A DNA stretch of 64,000 bases from Mugil cephalus (lineage: Eukaryota; Chordata; Actinopteri; Mugiliformes; Mugilidae). Shown in pieces: positions 22,801 to 34,164 of this stretch (its first letter is position 1; the number at the start of each line of letters is the position of its first letter). Under the pieces are notes generated by a model, which had not been told where the DNA came from, did no database searches, and saw only the letters and a list, made by a program, of their open reading frames with translations. Both the position numbers and the translations under genes were made by a program. Where the stretch lies: positions 6,435,501-6,499,500 of the forward strand of contig NC_061781.1 in the NCBI RefSeq assembly GCF_022458985.1, in the 5' to 3' direction.

Positions 22801-25089
22801 AAGTCCCCATGGTACAGAATAGATATAGTCAGAAGCTGTAGAAGGCCATGAGAGGTCAACATGTGTGTGGAAGTCACCAACTCCCTGAGGATTAGCAGCA
22901 CACCCACCATTACTGATTCTGACCAAACGAGAAGTATAATGGTTTAATCCAAAAAAGTCAGCAGAACCCTTTATCCTCTGACTTTCTGAGGAACTAAATA
23001 CTGGAAGTACTGGAGCCACAGCGGGTGGACAATCACTTCTTTTCTTTTCAACCTGTGCTTTGAGTGTTGGAGGATAATCTCCATTTACAAATATGGGATG
23101 TGCAAACCAGCCTAGCATGAACTGCAGGTAGCGATCAGCAGCTTCTATGTCTTCAGGTCTGACCGCATCCTTTGGCTCAGCCCAGTCAGAGTTCAGTGCA
23201 ATGCCCACTTTCCCACCTTGAGTGCTTCTATACTTGTCATTGTAGACATGCCAGGCCTCAGCATGGGACTTGAGCATATTATGAGTGACCTTAAAAGGCA
23301 AAAGCAAATTATAAGGTTAATGCATCAGTGCAACCTTTAAACCACATACAATTTAATTATATTTAGCACATAACTCTCACCTGATAAGACGAAACAGCAT
23401 AATCCTTTATGCTGGGGGCATGCTCACCAGTGCCATACCCAGCATAACTCTCCACCCAAGGGCTGCTGAATGTGTTCCAGGTCTTGACCCTGTCTCCAAA
23501 TCTGGAGAAGCAGAAGTCTGCATAGTCTTTGAAGGCTTCAATGATGGCAGTGTTTTTCCATCCACCGTTGACCTGGAGAGCCTGAGGCAGATCCCAGTGG
23601 TAGAGAGTAACAACAGGCTCTATGCCAGATTCAATGAGAGCATTGATCAGCTTGTCATAGTAGAGAGCCCCTTTCTCTGATTGACTGCCCCGGAGGCCTG
23701 AAGGGAAAATACGGGCCCAGGAGATGGAAAACTGGTAGGTGTTGACTTGAAGACCTCGCAGGTGGTAGAGATCGTAATCCACCTTGTTGTAACTGTCACA
23801 AGCTAAGTCAGCCGTCTGATTCCCATAGGCTAGCCTTTCATGGCCGAAATGGTCCCAGATGGACTCTCCCTTCCCCCCTGCTTTCCAGGCACCTTCAACC
23901 TTGAAGGACTCACTTGAGGTGGCCCATTTGAATCCAGTGGGGAATGATTCATTAAGGAAAGCATCTCGTTCAGTTGTGCTCTGGATCCCAAACTTCTGCC
24001 AGACTTTCTGATAACTGTTTCCAGACACTGTCATCCCAGTGTGGTCTGGAACATTCAGACTTTTAGGAAAGAGATATGCATAAAAAACATAATTACACAT
24101 GAAAACATCACTGGAAAGGCATATGTGTGTTACTGGGATAAACTCTTACCTGACTCGAACATCGTGCTTGTCCAGCTTGCTGTTCTTCAGGACTGTAATG
24201 TGTTGAAGACAGAGTTACTGACAATTATACTGTCATTGAGTAAATTAAATATGGCATCATCTTTAATCTTCATTTGACCAGTCTGCATTTAGAATTTCAT
24301 GCTGTAGTCGTCTACAATGTCAGTTTAAATAACAAATCTGAAATTAAGTGTTACAGATTGTTAAAAAGCAAGTACCGGTAATAAGTTTGTGGTACATCTT
24401 GTGTGTGATTTTCCTTGTACAAGTTTAATCGTCCATATAAAGATCAATTTGAACTAATTACTGCCAATGCTGAAATATGAAAATATTCTCAAGAATCTAA
24501 TTGTATTAATTACAGTTTGCACATTGACTTGTAGTTTTAATGCTCCGTTATAATTTGTTTGGTTTGGAAAATTCTGAGAATTGGTTCCAATGGTCTTGGT
24601 CATTGTTTTGATGTTGTTGAGCATCTTTACGTAAATGTGCAATTTATGTTAGAGCTTTTATTTTTATATCAAATAAATATGCTATTAGTTAGATGTGTAC
24701 ACTTGAGGGTGATACCAGGCGGAGACATTTTCACTATGAATTTAACTGTAGAAGACTTTTAGCTTTTCCTTGATTTGATTTATGATTTCATTTTTCAGCT
24801 GTTGGTTTATTCGTCACAACAAATGATGTTTTCAGAAAGAGACGATTTTTGTACTTAAATGTATATGAATGAAAAGTAGAAAACTACACATCTACAAGAA
24901 ATATACACCTACATACATAAAAGAGAAATATTCTGTTCTGTATGTTCTTGATAATAATCACTAACCATATCACATTAACTGAGTTATGTAAAGACAATTA
25001 CCTTGTGGAAAATCTCCGTTCACCCCGCTGCTCAGACTTCCATACAAACACAAAAAGTACACACACAAAATCCCCAACTGCTTGTCCAT
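16895..25089 (-). CDS. lct: Lactase-phlorizin hydrolase-like, tandem copy B (17 coding exons)
   Basis: Paralogue of copy A in the same orientation, with its start about 14.0 kb farther along. Exons in gene order: 25002-25089, 24150-24192, 23381-24059, 22641-23289, 20988-22541, 20624-20889, 20238-20528, 19936-20134, 19506-19708, 19316-19422, 19052-19183, 18724-18947, 18269-18505, then mini-exons 17828-17875, 17345-17392 and 17202-17249, then 16895-17106. The joined length is 5028 bp (1675 codons plus stop), all GT-AG. The layout is signal peptide ([21 protein letters not shown]), GH1 domains II, III and IV, a Thr-rich stalk, a membrane helix and a basic tail. Exons 1-3 and 5-13 have the same lengths as in copy A; exon 4 is 6 bp longer. 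Catalytic state matches copy A: domain II dead, domain III NQP/TENG, domain IV NEP/TENG. The stalk mini-exons are the main structural difference. Middle exons are nearly identical to copy A, whereas the signal and tail exons are more diverged. Confidence 0.92.
17202..17875 (-). repeat. lct: Array of three 48-bp Thr-rich stalk mini-exons in lct copy B
   Basis: Three symmetric (phase 1-1) exons at 17828-17875, 17345-17392 and 17202-17249. Each is bounded by AG acceptor and GT donor and encodes 16 residues: [32 protein letters not shown] and [16 protein letters not shown]. They sit between domain IV and the membrane exon, so they would form a mucin-like O-glycosylated stalk. The intron sequence around them (CATTCATCTTTCAGA before each donor side, AAAAGACAGGCACCAA after each acceptor side) is repeated too, so the unit is intron plus exon. 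Copy A has a single intron of 437 bp here and no such exon. Confidence 0.85.
18318..20668 (-). other. lct: GH1 domain IV (intact catalytic pair), copy B
   Basis: Acid/base Glu in TINEPF (19985-19987) and nucleophile Glu in VTENGV (18812-18814). The exons are almost identical in protein sequence to those of copy A, and the introns are also highly similar. Expected to be the catalytic domain of this paralogue. Confidence 0.89.
20702..22194 (-). other. lct: GH1 domain III (NQP acid/base variant), copy B
   Basis: As in copy A, the acid/base codon is CAG for Gln (21709-21711) within TFNQPH, and the nucleophile Glu is kept (21079-21081) in ITENGV. The change was thus present before the duplication or was spread by gene conversion. 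Small differences from copy A include one codon fewer after HKPGS and one more after ENGV, so total exon length is unchanged. Confidence 0.87.
22354..23944 (-). other. lct: GH1 domain II (catalytically dead), copy B
   Basis: Same limits and motifs as the copy A domain: TFSSP at the acid/base site and TGNG at the nucleophile site. It is two codons longer than copy A within exon 4 (PKDAVRPED for PDSSKPED, and KKRSDC for KKRDC). It most likely serves as a folding or pro-region module. Confidence 0.87.
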
Positions 25090-25135
25090 GGTGGCTTTCA
25101 GTGGATGGACTAAAATTATCCAGTGGTAACCATGG

Positions 25136-25143
25136 TATTTAAA
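25136..25143 (-). promoter_or_regulatory. Probable TATA-type core promoter, lct copy B
   Basis: TTTAAATA on the coding strand, about 47 bp before the ATG at 25087-25089, matching copy A in position and sequence. Similarity to copy A continues about 200 bp upstream, through GAGACTCTGGACTCACA, then fades. This suggests that each gene carries its own copied proximal promoter. Confidence 0.5.
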
Positions 25144-25427
25144 GCAATAGTGTTTTTTACTGACTGGATTGTTAAACAATTAAGATCAATATCACATCCA
25201 AGTACTTATATAATTTTGCAGTGTGTGTTATTGTCAGAGAGACTCTGGACTCACACAAGTGATAATTGCTTCCAACTCGTGCTTGAAGACTTTGAAATTC
25301 GATTTTGAAATAGGCTGTTTTTTGATTTTTTTAGGTTATTCATTACTAATTGTCATATTTATCTATAATACACACATACACAAACCCCATATGTATGTAT
25401 GTATATATATATATATACACACACACA

Positions 25428-25521
25428 GAAAAATTTGTTTTTTAATTAAAGCCGGCCTTCATCAGTGGCTCTCTGTGACTGTACTAAAAGAAATTTTGCA
25501 CTTAAAGACCTAAGAGTGATT

Positions 25522-25589
<68 letters not shown>

Positions 25590-25626
25590 TGATGAAGGCC
25601 GGCTTTTATTAAAAAACTAATTTTTC
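25428..25626. repeat. 39-bp inverted repeat enclosing a (CA)n microsatellite
   Basis: Left arm 25428-25466 and right arm 25588-25626 are near-perfect reverse complements centred on AAAGCCGGCCTTCATCAGT. Between them is an uninterrupted CA tract of about 60 bp at 25524-25584. The right arm continues into the Tc1-like relic and resembles the start of the second relic at about 34170. Confidence 0.75.
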
Positions 25627-26480
25627 TGTTGTCGTGCTTCATGTCTATATAAAGCCAGTACATTTGCAAGTTCTTCAGAGACACAAATGGCTAAAACAAG
25701 GAACCTAATGAAGGAAACGCCTGAAGATACAGATTCTCACCCAGGAAGGGTACAGCTGCCACCAGATCACCAGGAAGTGCAGATGCAGTCCTTCAGCAAT
25801 TGGATATAAGTGAGATACATTCTGCACAAACAGAGACAAACTAAAAGACTGGAAGACAAACTAAGAAAGATCACAGGAGCTCTAACAGCAGTGGTCAACC
25901 AAACCAGTTTTCAGTCTTCCACCCTTATTGTACATGGTGGACTTTTAGATCATGGCTTAAAGTCCTACAAGGCTGTCAAGAAGCCCCTGATCGATGAGTG
26001 ACAGAGGTTAGCCCGGCGTTATTGGCCACAAGCACACAAGAAGTGGACAGTGAGGAACAGGAAGAAGATTCTGTGGTCAGATGAGTCCAATTTCCAGCTT
26101 TATCTTCTTCCTGCTAATGTGAGGCAGTATCATGGTTTGGGGATGCATGAGTGCTGCTAGTGTTGGTCATCTCACTGTCTACGATGGAACATTGAACCAA
26201 TGCCAAAATATGGTGCCATTCTCCAAACCCACTTGCTCCCTTCTGCACGTGCACTGTTCTGTCGAGGTCGAAACTGGATGTTTCAACAAGAAAATGCCCC
26301 TTGCTGCACATCCAGGGCCAGTAGAACTTGGTCTTAGTGTGGCCAGCTCAATTCCTGGACATGAGCCCCCATTGAAAATCTGTGGTGGATTACCAAAATG
26401 TGTGTTTCAAAGTGCAAACCAAAGAATTTAGAAGAATTAAAAGTAGTAATTCAAGAAAAATGGTACAAGAAACTTGTATC
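25583..26480 (+). mobile_element. Tc1-like transposon relic 1
   Basis: Decayed Tc1/mariner transposase on the plus strand. Readable pieces in order are VRNRKKILWSDESNFQL (26049-26100, with the catalytic Asp context), MVWGCMSAASVGHLTVYDG (26132-26188) and, after a frameshift, FQQENAPCC near 26280. Several frameshifts and stops make it inactive. Upstream, RLEDKLRKITGALTAVV comes from the N-terminal DNA-binding part. Confidence 0.85.
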
Positions 26481-26569
26481 ACACATGTGACTACATTGCT
26501 CATTTCCCCTCTTCTTATTTTCTTGTGTCACTGGGGGTGAAGGTCAAAGACAAAGGATTCAGAGATTAA

Positions 26570-27490
26570 GATGATGATTTTATTCATTTAACATTACTGC
26601 AGCCAACTATGACCATGAACATGGTACATTACAGCTTATAAAACTACTTTATCTTGGAGATGCTCTCCACCCAAAATTAAATTACTAACCAAACAGTAAA
26701 GCTTCTTTTATAATGGAAAAACACTATCTGTTCTATGTTACATAAAACCAGTGGAAGATCTTCACAAAACAGAGACTTAATCCAACATGAATAATGATAT
26801 AGTTGTGCTAGAAACCTTCAGGACAAATAAAACACAATTTAATGAAAAAGCGAAAAAGTCATAATCCGGAACTTGTGATTACTTTTTTTTTTTTTTTGCA
26901 TTCGTCTACAAAGATAACACCACAGGGAGTCAACATTATATGAGACCGATGCAGTTATAGTCTTGCAGCTGAATATTTTATTGCTTCAGTGCGTGTGTGT
27001 GGCCATCACCAGCCCTCTGTGGGAGCTAGTTTGTTGATCTTTATTGAGTGTAGTGATCTTGTGCGGCAGATAGGACAGTGTTACACCTCGGGGAGATCAA
27101 AGGACAGAAAAGATGTGGAAGGATTGACAGAGGAAGAGAAGCATGTGCTGCTGGTAGGAACATGGTGGGTGTAGGGTCCTTTCCAAGTCACCTCACTCAG
27201 GATTGACGGGGTCCAGGGGGATGCTGTGTAGATCTCTGGAGAAATGGAGAGTCCAGGAGGGTAAGGGTGTCCCAACAGAGGAGCTAAGTTAACGGTAGGG
27301 TACATAGTGATAGAGTAAAAAAGCAGTCCAGCCCTTGTTAGGCGGGACTGTGATTTCTTTGGTATCAGCACAGTGAAAACCTGCACATATGTCTTCATAA
27401 AACTTTATGTTAATTGGTTCAAGATTTTATTGAGACTGTGTGAACAATATGAACAATGAACAACAAAAAGAGTACAAAGCAGTATTTCAT
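26570..27490. repeat. Low-copy flank repeat, copy 4 (split by an insertion)
   Basis: Matches copies 2 and 5: ACTAACCAAACAGTAAAGC, TTCTTTTATAATGGAAAAAC, GTTCTATGTTACATAAAACC. The match stops at about 26882 and resumes at about 27349 with TTGGTATCAGCACAGTG and GTTAATTGGTTCAAGATT. It lies upstream of lct copy B, where no third gene is found. Confidence 0.68.
26882..27349 (-). mobile_element. Poly-A-tailed retro-insertion (retrocopy or truncated retroelement)
   Basis: About 467 bp of non-repeat sequence splits flank-repeat copy 4. The plus strand starts with a run of T (a poly-A tail on the minus strand) and the insert is bounded by near-identical TGTGATTACT and TGTGATTTCT, a target duplication. 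Read on the minus strand it has an open stretch of about 100 codons (27081-27398, the first few in the host flank) ending in SFLSFDLPEV, then an untranslated part with two AATAAA motifs before the A run. That is the layout of a 5'-truncated processed mRNA copy. I do not recognise the protein. Confidence 0.6.
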
Positions 27491-28739
27491 AAGATTTGGA
27501 CATTTGTAATATTTAACCTAACCTGTTAACACCCAGTAAGACCCATCTTCCGAAAAGAGGACAAAGATGGATAGAATAAAGATATGGTTAAAGCTACTGA
27601 GCTATCAGATTTTTATTATCATCACGTGACAAGAATGACAAAACACATACTTCATTTTGTCGATTTAAATCTCAGTTCTTTCATCCATTGTAGGTTATGT
27701 GACATCCTGGCAAATGTTCATACTAAGACTTATGTCTGTGAGGATTCTCAGTCATCCAGGTCATGGTATGTCCAAAAAGTGTTTAAAAAGGGAAACTGAA
27801 TTTGTAGATTTTTTATTGACAAGATGTTTTGCCACTCATCCAAGTTTTTTCTCCAGTTCTAAGGGACTGGTGGGGAGTGGAGGTTGAAAGGGGAATCTCT
27901 GAACTCTGAACTATCATCATTGCAGATAGTTTGTCCTTCTTGGACTGTCTTGTGCACATAGAAGAGGGAAGAAAGCTTCAACTCTGAAGTATACATTGAT
28001 CAGTTTGACACTAATATGCGGATCTCGCTCAACAACAGATATGTATAGCCTTACAGCCGTGAGTCTATAGTGTTAGCCCCTTCTTAAGTTCTTTCTTTCT
28101 TTTTTTGAATGTTTGTCACACCTAAATGTTTCAGACCATCAAACAAATGTAAATATGAGACTTTTTAGAAGATTTATTTATTTTTTTTTTTAATGAAGGT
28201 TTTTATTACTAAGGGGAAAAAATCTAGACCTACATGGCACTGTGTGGAAAAGTGCTTGTATATAATACATTTCATACTATATCCACAGATGTCTTTTTTC
28301 CTAAATAATATCTCTAGCCTGTCAGTTACTGGACATTGAGAGAATATGAGGAGGATATATATATATATAAATATTCCTACATACATATCAACAATGTAAT
28401 TGAACACTTGTCATCCTAGGGGGGAAGCAGCTGGCACTTTTCTTGCAAGTGATAGTTTGATTAAGCTTGATGATGCTATGGATCACCATTGCTTCTCTGC
28501 ATCCTGGCCCACAGCACTTCCTGATATAGACAGAGATGTTATAATTAAATGCATTTTTTTTACTTAAGATGGCTCAGATGTGAACTTGACTTTGATGGCT
28601 CTTAGTTGTATCAGCAGTGTGTGTGCCACTAAAAAGTATTGTCTTGTAAGAACCTTGTATCGCACATTTGGCTGCATTGCTCATTCATTTCTTCTTATTT
28701 TCTTGTGTCACTGGGAGTGAAGTTCGAACTCAAAGGAGA

Positions 28740-29115
28740 TTCAGAGTGGATTGACTTGGATTTGACTTGGAAACAGATAACTCATCCTGGCAAATTTAAA
28801 TGACTAACCAAACAATAAAGCTTCTTTTATAATGGATAAGCACTGTCTGTTCTATGTTACATAAAACCAGTGGAAGGTTTCCAGTAAAAAGAGATGTAAT
28901 CCAACCTGACTAACAATGCAATGGTGCTAGAAACCTTCAGGGCAGAAAACACAATTAAATAAAAGAAGTCATAATCTAGAACATGTGATAACTCTGGTAT
29001 CAGCACAGTGAATACCTGCACGATTGTCTTCATAAAATGCTATGTTAATTGGTACAAGATTTTATTGAGACAGTTCAGCATGAAAAATATGAACAATAAA
29101 AAGAGTACGTAACAT
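28740..29115. repeat. Low-copy flank repeat, copy 5
   Basis: Matches copy 4 closely: GACTAACCAAACAATAAAGC, AGCACTGTCTGTTCTATG, CTCTGGTATCAGCACAGTG, TTGGTACAAGATTTTATTGA. It has no insertion at the position where copy 4 is split. Confidence 0.68.
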
Positions 29116-29695
29116 TTGGAATACCTTACCCAACCTGTTAACAACCATTGACACACCATCTTCAGATAAGAGGATGAAAATGGATGGATGGAATAACAAT
29201 ATGGTTAAAACTATTGTGCTGTCAGATTTCTATTATCATCACTGAGTTAAAGATAAAAATGTGAGAATAATTACTGTGATTTATGTTGAGGGTAGGTGTT
29301 CTTGGTGATAACCTATTTTTCAAAGGTGCATAAGGGAATAGGTTTTAACTTACAGATACCATTCTAAGAATGACAGAACACATGATCTCGTTTGTCAATT
29401 TAAATCCCAGCACTTTCATGCTTTCTGCAGCCACAAGATTGGACTGTGAGGACAAGGAGCAGAAACTAGGGGTTGAACATCTTTGGATTATTTAAAGTCA
29501 ACTAATATGTGGTGGAAGTCAAATCTACGTTGACTAGTCAATGATATTACACATTAAAACACAGTCGAATGTAATGCTTTGCAACAATGAAATCTGTACT
29601 CTTGCCCGCAATACATATTGTAGCATCTCACACAAAAGAAGCTACTGAGGCTTTCCTGCAAGGTAATTGTAAATATTATACAATTCGTGCAATAA

Positions 29696-30012
29696 AAAAA
29701 AAAAAGAATCGGTCCAAGAATAGAACCTTGCGGGGCCCAACAGGAAAGAGAAGTCTTTGATCATTACAGAAAAGGTTCTGCTGGACAAGTAAGGCATAAA
29801 CCACTTAAGTAAAAAAATCCAACAGCACTAAGGCAACTGGACACTTGGTGTCAACACTTTGAGAAATCAACTCAAACTGCCCAGACACGTCAGAATAAGC
29901 TAAGGCAACAGAAAAATCCTCATTGAAACTCCTCCTCCCAACCTGTCTGACAGAATTCCCTTCGTCAATAAAAAAAGTGAAGAAATGTTTCACAAATGGC
30001 GTTTCAGACATC
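29696..30012 (-). mobile_element. LINE reverse transcriptase fragment
   Basis: On the minus strand, CPVALVLLD is followed across a frameshift by WFMPYLSSRTFSV and then APQGSILGPI. These are hallmark reverse transcriptase blocks of fish non-LTR retrotransposons (the LLDLSAAFDTVDH region and the PQGSILGP block). The Asp-rich catalytic box that should follow is absent because the copy ends at about 29696. Multiple frame breaks; inactive. Related but unassigned sequence may extend to about 30500. Confidence 0.8.
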
Positions 30013-31400
30013 AGTTACAGCAGAAGTACATGGGTTTACAAAGGGACTGATTGTGTTAAATAGCACCCTGGGACAGTGACTGCTGCTAGAAATGATGTCA
30101 GAGAGACACTAAGATTTTGCCTCCCATAGAGCTCTCTGATAATCAGCGAGAGTCCCGTCTGGGATCTGCTCGTGGTTTGGTATATTTTTGCCAATATGGT
30201 CCAATAGAGAGCAAATCGTGTGGAAGGAGGAAAGAATGTTGTCGGGGAAAAAAACTGAGTCCCTGAATGCAGCAGTGAATTTATATGCTATGGGGGAAGT
30301 GATAATGAGATGATGCACCAGGATGGGGCAAGAGGCTTGCTGCCTGGTGAAGGGGCTATAAATTTGAAGATAACAGGGAAATGATCTGAGATGGCAGTTT
30401 CAGAGATCTATTTAAGGGAAATTGAAAGTTCAGAAGAAATGATGAGTTTCAAGTTGTGCCCAAGATAGTGTGTAGGTTTATATGCGACTGTAACTTGGCA
30501 AAAAGGCATTCTACAACCACAGCGACAATGTCAACTAATAGAACATAACACTGAACATTAACACATGCGCTTATGAATACTCTGCACTGCAGATATGTTT
30601 AGCCTTAAATCTGCACCGCCAATAGTGTTTAATAGAACTTCACAGTGTGTTGTAAGATGATACCATTTAGGATAAAAAAGTGATATATCTCCAAAGTCTC
30701 TTCTGTGTACAACAGCTAAAGGTGTAATAAGGCAATTAATTTCACCAAAGGACTGTTGATTTGCAGCCTCTGTCTCTCTGTTACTGCACGTGAAGTTGTT
30801 AGTAGTACATGGGTTGTGTTTCAGGACTGACATGTCACGGTAGTATGGGCTACATCTTTTGTGAGGACGTATTTATACACACTTTATAAGTTTGCTGCAA
30901 CGGCACACGGGGCTCTTCACCTATCTTCATCAACATGGCGTCTATGTTGTTATTACTTCCTGCATAAAGTGTAGGGGGTTCAACCACTAGCAGAAACACA
31001 TCAAACAAACTCTGAAACTGTGGATATCCCAAGTGGGCCTTTGTGAAAAGCTCAAAAAGACATCCTAGAAAGGACGGAGAAGAGGAGGACAACAGGAGGA
31101 AGAACACCGTCATCCCTTACGTTTTGTATTGGAGAAATTCAGGAAACACCACATTCCTGTTTATATAAACCCAGTAATACGCTCAGGAAAAAACACACAG
31201 ACAAGTAAAACGTGACTCTTTGTAACATTTGATGACTGCTTAACCCCCCTCCCCCCAACTCAGATGTGCTTGAACCTTGAGCTCAAATAAAACTATAAAA
31301 TGGCAAACTTTGTTTTGTATTTAAGAGGCTTGATTGAAGGCAATTCAGTACGAATTCTTGAGGGAGAGGCACTTATTTATTTTTTAACGAAGAAGATTTC
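30012..31400. other. No gene recognised; possible LINE remnants
   Basis: Minus-strand open frames at 30109-30318, 30558-30833 and 30850-31113 (91 codons at most) have no domain I recognise. The first lies directly upstream of the reverse transcriptase fragment and could be its degraded N-terminal part. AT-rich spacer follows. Confidence 0.4.
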
Positions 31401-31814
31401 TTTATCTGGTTGAACAATCAAGATACAATAAAAAAATAAGTTTTACACAGTTCAAATCCTATTGCCCTATGAAACGTTATATGAGTAGTTTGAGGTTTGA
31501 GGGTGTCATTTGGTGAAGTAGTAAAAGGACTTTGATTCCATAAACATGAAGCAAAACAAATGTTTGAGTTCCTACATTTTGGTTTCTATGATCACTCCAT
31601 TTGGATTTAGGAACATAACTCAAATTGCTCAAATGAGCGTATGTAAACTCTTCCTTCAATCAAGTCTCTTAAATGCAAAACAAAGTTTCCCATTTTATAC
31701 TTTTATTTGAGCTCACATTTCAAATGTACTTGCTGTATGAGTTTGGGTCGAATTACCTTAATATTAATCAGAAGTTAGTATCAAGGAGTCTACTTGGTGA
31801 AATGCAATATTCAA

Positions 31815-31960
31815 TATTCTGTGTTCGCCCTGAGATAGACTGGAGACCTGTTCGGGATGTACCCCGCCTCTTGCCCAGTAACAGCAGGCATAGGCTCCAG
31901 CCCTGCAGCGACCCCCTAGAGGACAACAGGTGACAGAAAATGCATGAATGAATGAAGACT
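31815..31960 (+). repeat. Fish non-LTR/SINE-type 3' tail
   Basis: Contains GAGATAGACTGGAGACCTGT, CATAGGCTCCAGCCCTGCAG and a terminal (GAATGAAT) run. This is the well-known fish repeat tail ending in short ATGAATG repeats. A related piece in the opposite orientation lies at 32820-32980 (GGAGAAAACCCATGCAGAC). Confidence 0.65.
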
Positions 31961-34164
31961 GTAATTGCGCTCTATTCAGTTTGTCAGTGCCAGTGAATGG
32001 CCTCTGGATGGCGCCAATAAATAGCTTGGCAGGAGACGCTGACTGCATCTGTCATGATGTAGCAGTTTTACTTCTGATAAACACTCATAAATAACGGAAA
32101 TGTAAATCAAGGTTAAATAAAGTTATAAAATAAGGAGAGCACATGAAGAGACCAATATGAATCATCCAATGAAACATTTAATAGCCACATAGTCATTCAT
32201 TGTGATTTTGACCACGATGAGCAAAACATTTAATCTTTTACTGAGTTTACTGAGGTCTATCTTTATGATAGTTCTTTGAGAAGGGGTATTTTATTTAATT
32301 TAATTTCCCAGGACTCTTTAATGTGCACTTTAAAGATGCATCCACACTTCTATCCTGTTGGTTTCACCAGTGACCTGACACATGAGTGTGGAGGGAAAAT
32401 ACACATCTTCTTTGCTCCCACCTGCCAGGACACCTACGTCTGGTGTGCAGAGTGAGCTGCCTTCTTAACGGGATGTATGTGTTAACGCACGGCGGGTGTC
32501 TGTTGTGCATGCATCTCCCCGGCTTGTTCCTCAACGACTCTAATCACCACGGGGTCTGTTCAATATGTGAAACCCCAGAGTCTGTCAGGATGGGATATGA
32601 GTCACGCTGCAGGAAAACACATTTGCTCTGAGTTTCATGAAATGTTTTTAGGTCAAGTTGATTAACTTGCATAAATGTTCGATCACTTGCACATGTATGA
32701 ATGCCTCCTGCTGTCTGGGTTATGTGCATTTATGTGTAACTGTATTCGATTTCAATAATTATCCACAGTGTGTGCACTAAATAAAAAACAACAGGCTGCA
32801 CAATCAGTATCAACTTAGACCATGCAACATCAGGCTACACCCTGGACAGGTCTCCAGTCTATCACAGGGCTGACACAGAGACACAGACAACAATTCATAC
32901 TCACATGCATGCACCTAATTTAGAATCGCCAGTGAACCAGCAAGTCGGAGTACCTGGAGAAAACCCATGCAGACCCAAAATCTAATAAAAGAAGGTTTCT
33001 CATCAGTGTATTTGAGTACAGTTGTAGATAAACTCAGAATAAGCCTCTTACATAGAAGAATTCATTTACATTTAAATTTCATCTTATGTCACAATAGGTG
33101 CCACTTTAAGCTTTTGTCTGTGTCCATGACAACACCCTATGCACAAACACGCAGTCACATAAAAAAAATGTACAATACATCTGCTACGCTTTGTGCAACT
33201 TCTCCATGCTGTGTTTTGCACTGGTACAAAGATGAGACGGTTGCATTAATCGAATGCTTGCTGTGTGGAAGTGTCCCCCTTGTGTCATGGAGGGGGAGCG
33301 ATGGTGATTGCAGACTGCTACACGCCATCTTTGCTCCCTTCTAAAACCTCCGCTGATGGAAAAGTTACTCGCACCATGACAAAACAAAACAAAACAAAAC
33401 ATATTCTCCTGTGTGTGACGCATAGTTAGATTTGACATTTCGTGTGTTAATCCAGTCTGTTATGCAATGAGTGCTTAAATTACACTGCAAAGCAAAGAGT
33501 TGGATTTTTGGAAAGCGGGAGTGCATTTACCCTTTCAGTCTTTCCATGAAAGATGCAGAGATCTTCCCATTGGAAATACTAGCGCAGGATAACATTATTG
33601 TTAAAGAACTGTGTGGGATGGGACACTGGAACCAGAGCCTACCAAAATGGAGGAGGACTATTTTCATTCCAGTAATAGCAATGTGATACTTCAAGAATGT
33701 TTCCAGCTGAGCTGTTGGAACCAGCACCTTCTGTAACACAAATCTTGAGCTTAGACTGACAGGTTGGGGAGTGTGTAGCTGTGTGTTTCTTTTATGAGTC
33801 TAATTGTCGAAGTGCATCAGAAAGCACCAGATCAGTACATCTTGTTGCAATTATTTATTAGATTTGCAGCTCAGCTCAACAGCTGCCAGGCAATAAGAAG
33901 AGCGTCATGGCAGCAAATGTGGATTCCGACTGGGAATGTTTTGGGTGTTTGGTGCGCCTCAACCACTAGTTTGTCCATTTCCAACATTGTGGAAACGATT
34001 TGTAAACGCAACAATGACATATTATCCACTCTGATACGGAACTTGCTGTGATGAATTACTTATTCATTCATTTTCTGTAACTGCTTGTTCTCTGTAGGGT
34101 CACGGGTGGGGGTGCGGAGGCACAGAGAGGCAGACAACCCCACTATATGTCTGTATGCTGTATA

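Noticed and set aside
25502..25684. Open frame with alternating Cys-Val run
   Set aside because: Translation of the CA microsatellite.
29696..30012. A functional LINE
   Set aside because: The frame breaks between the reverse transcriptase blocks and the catalytic Asp box is missing.
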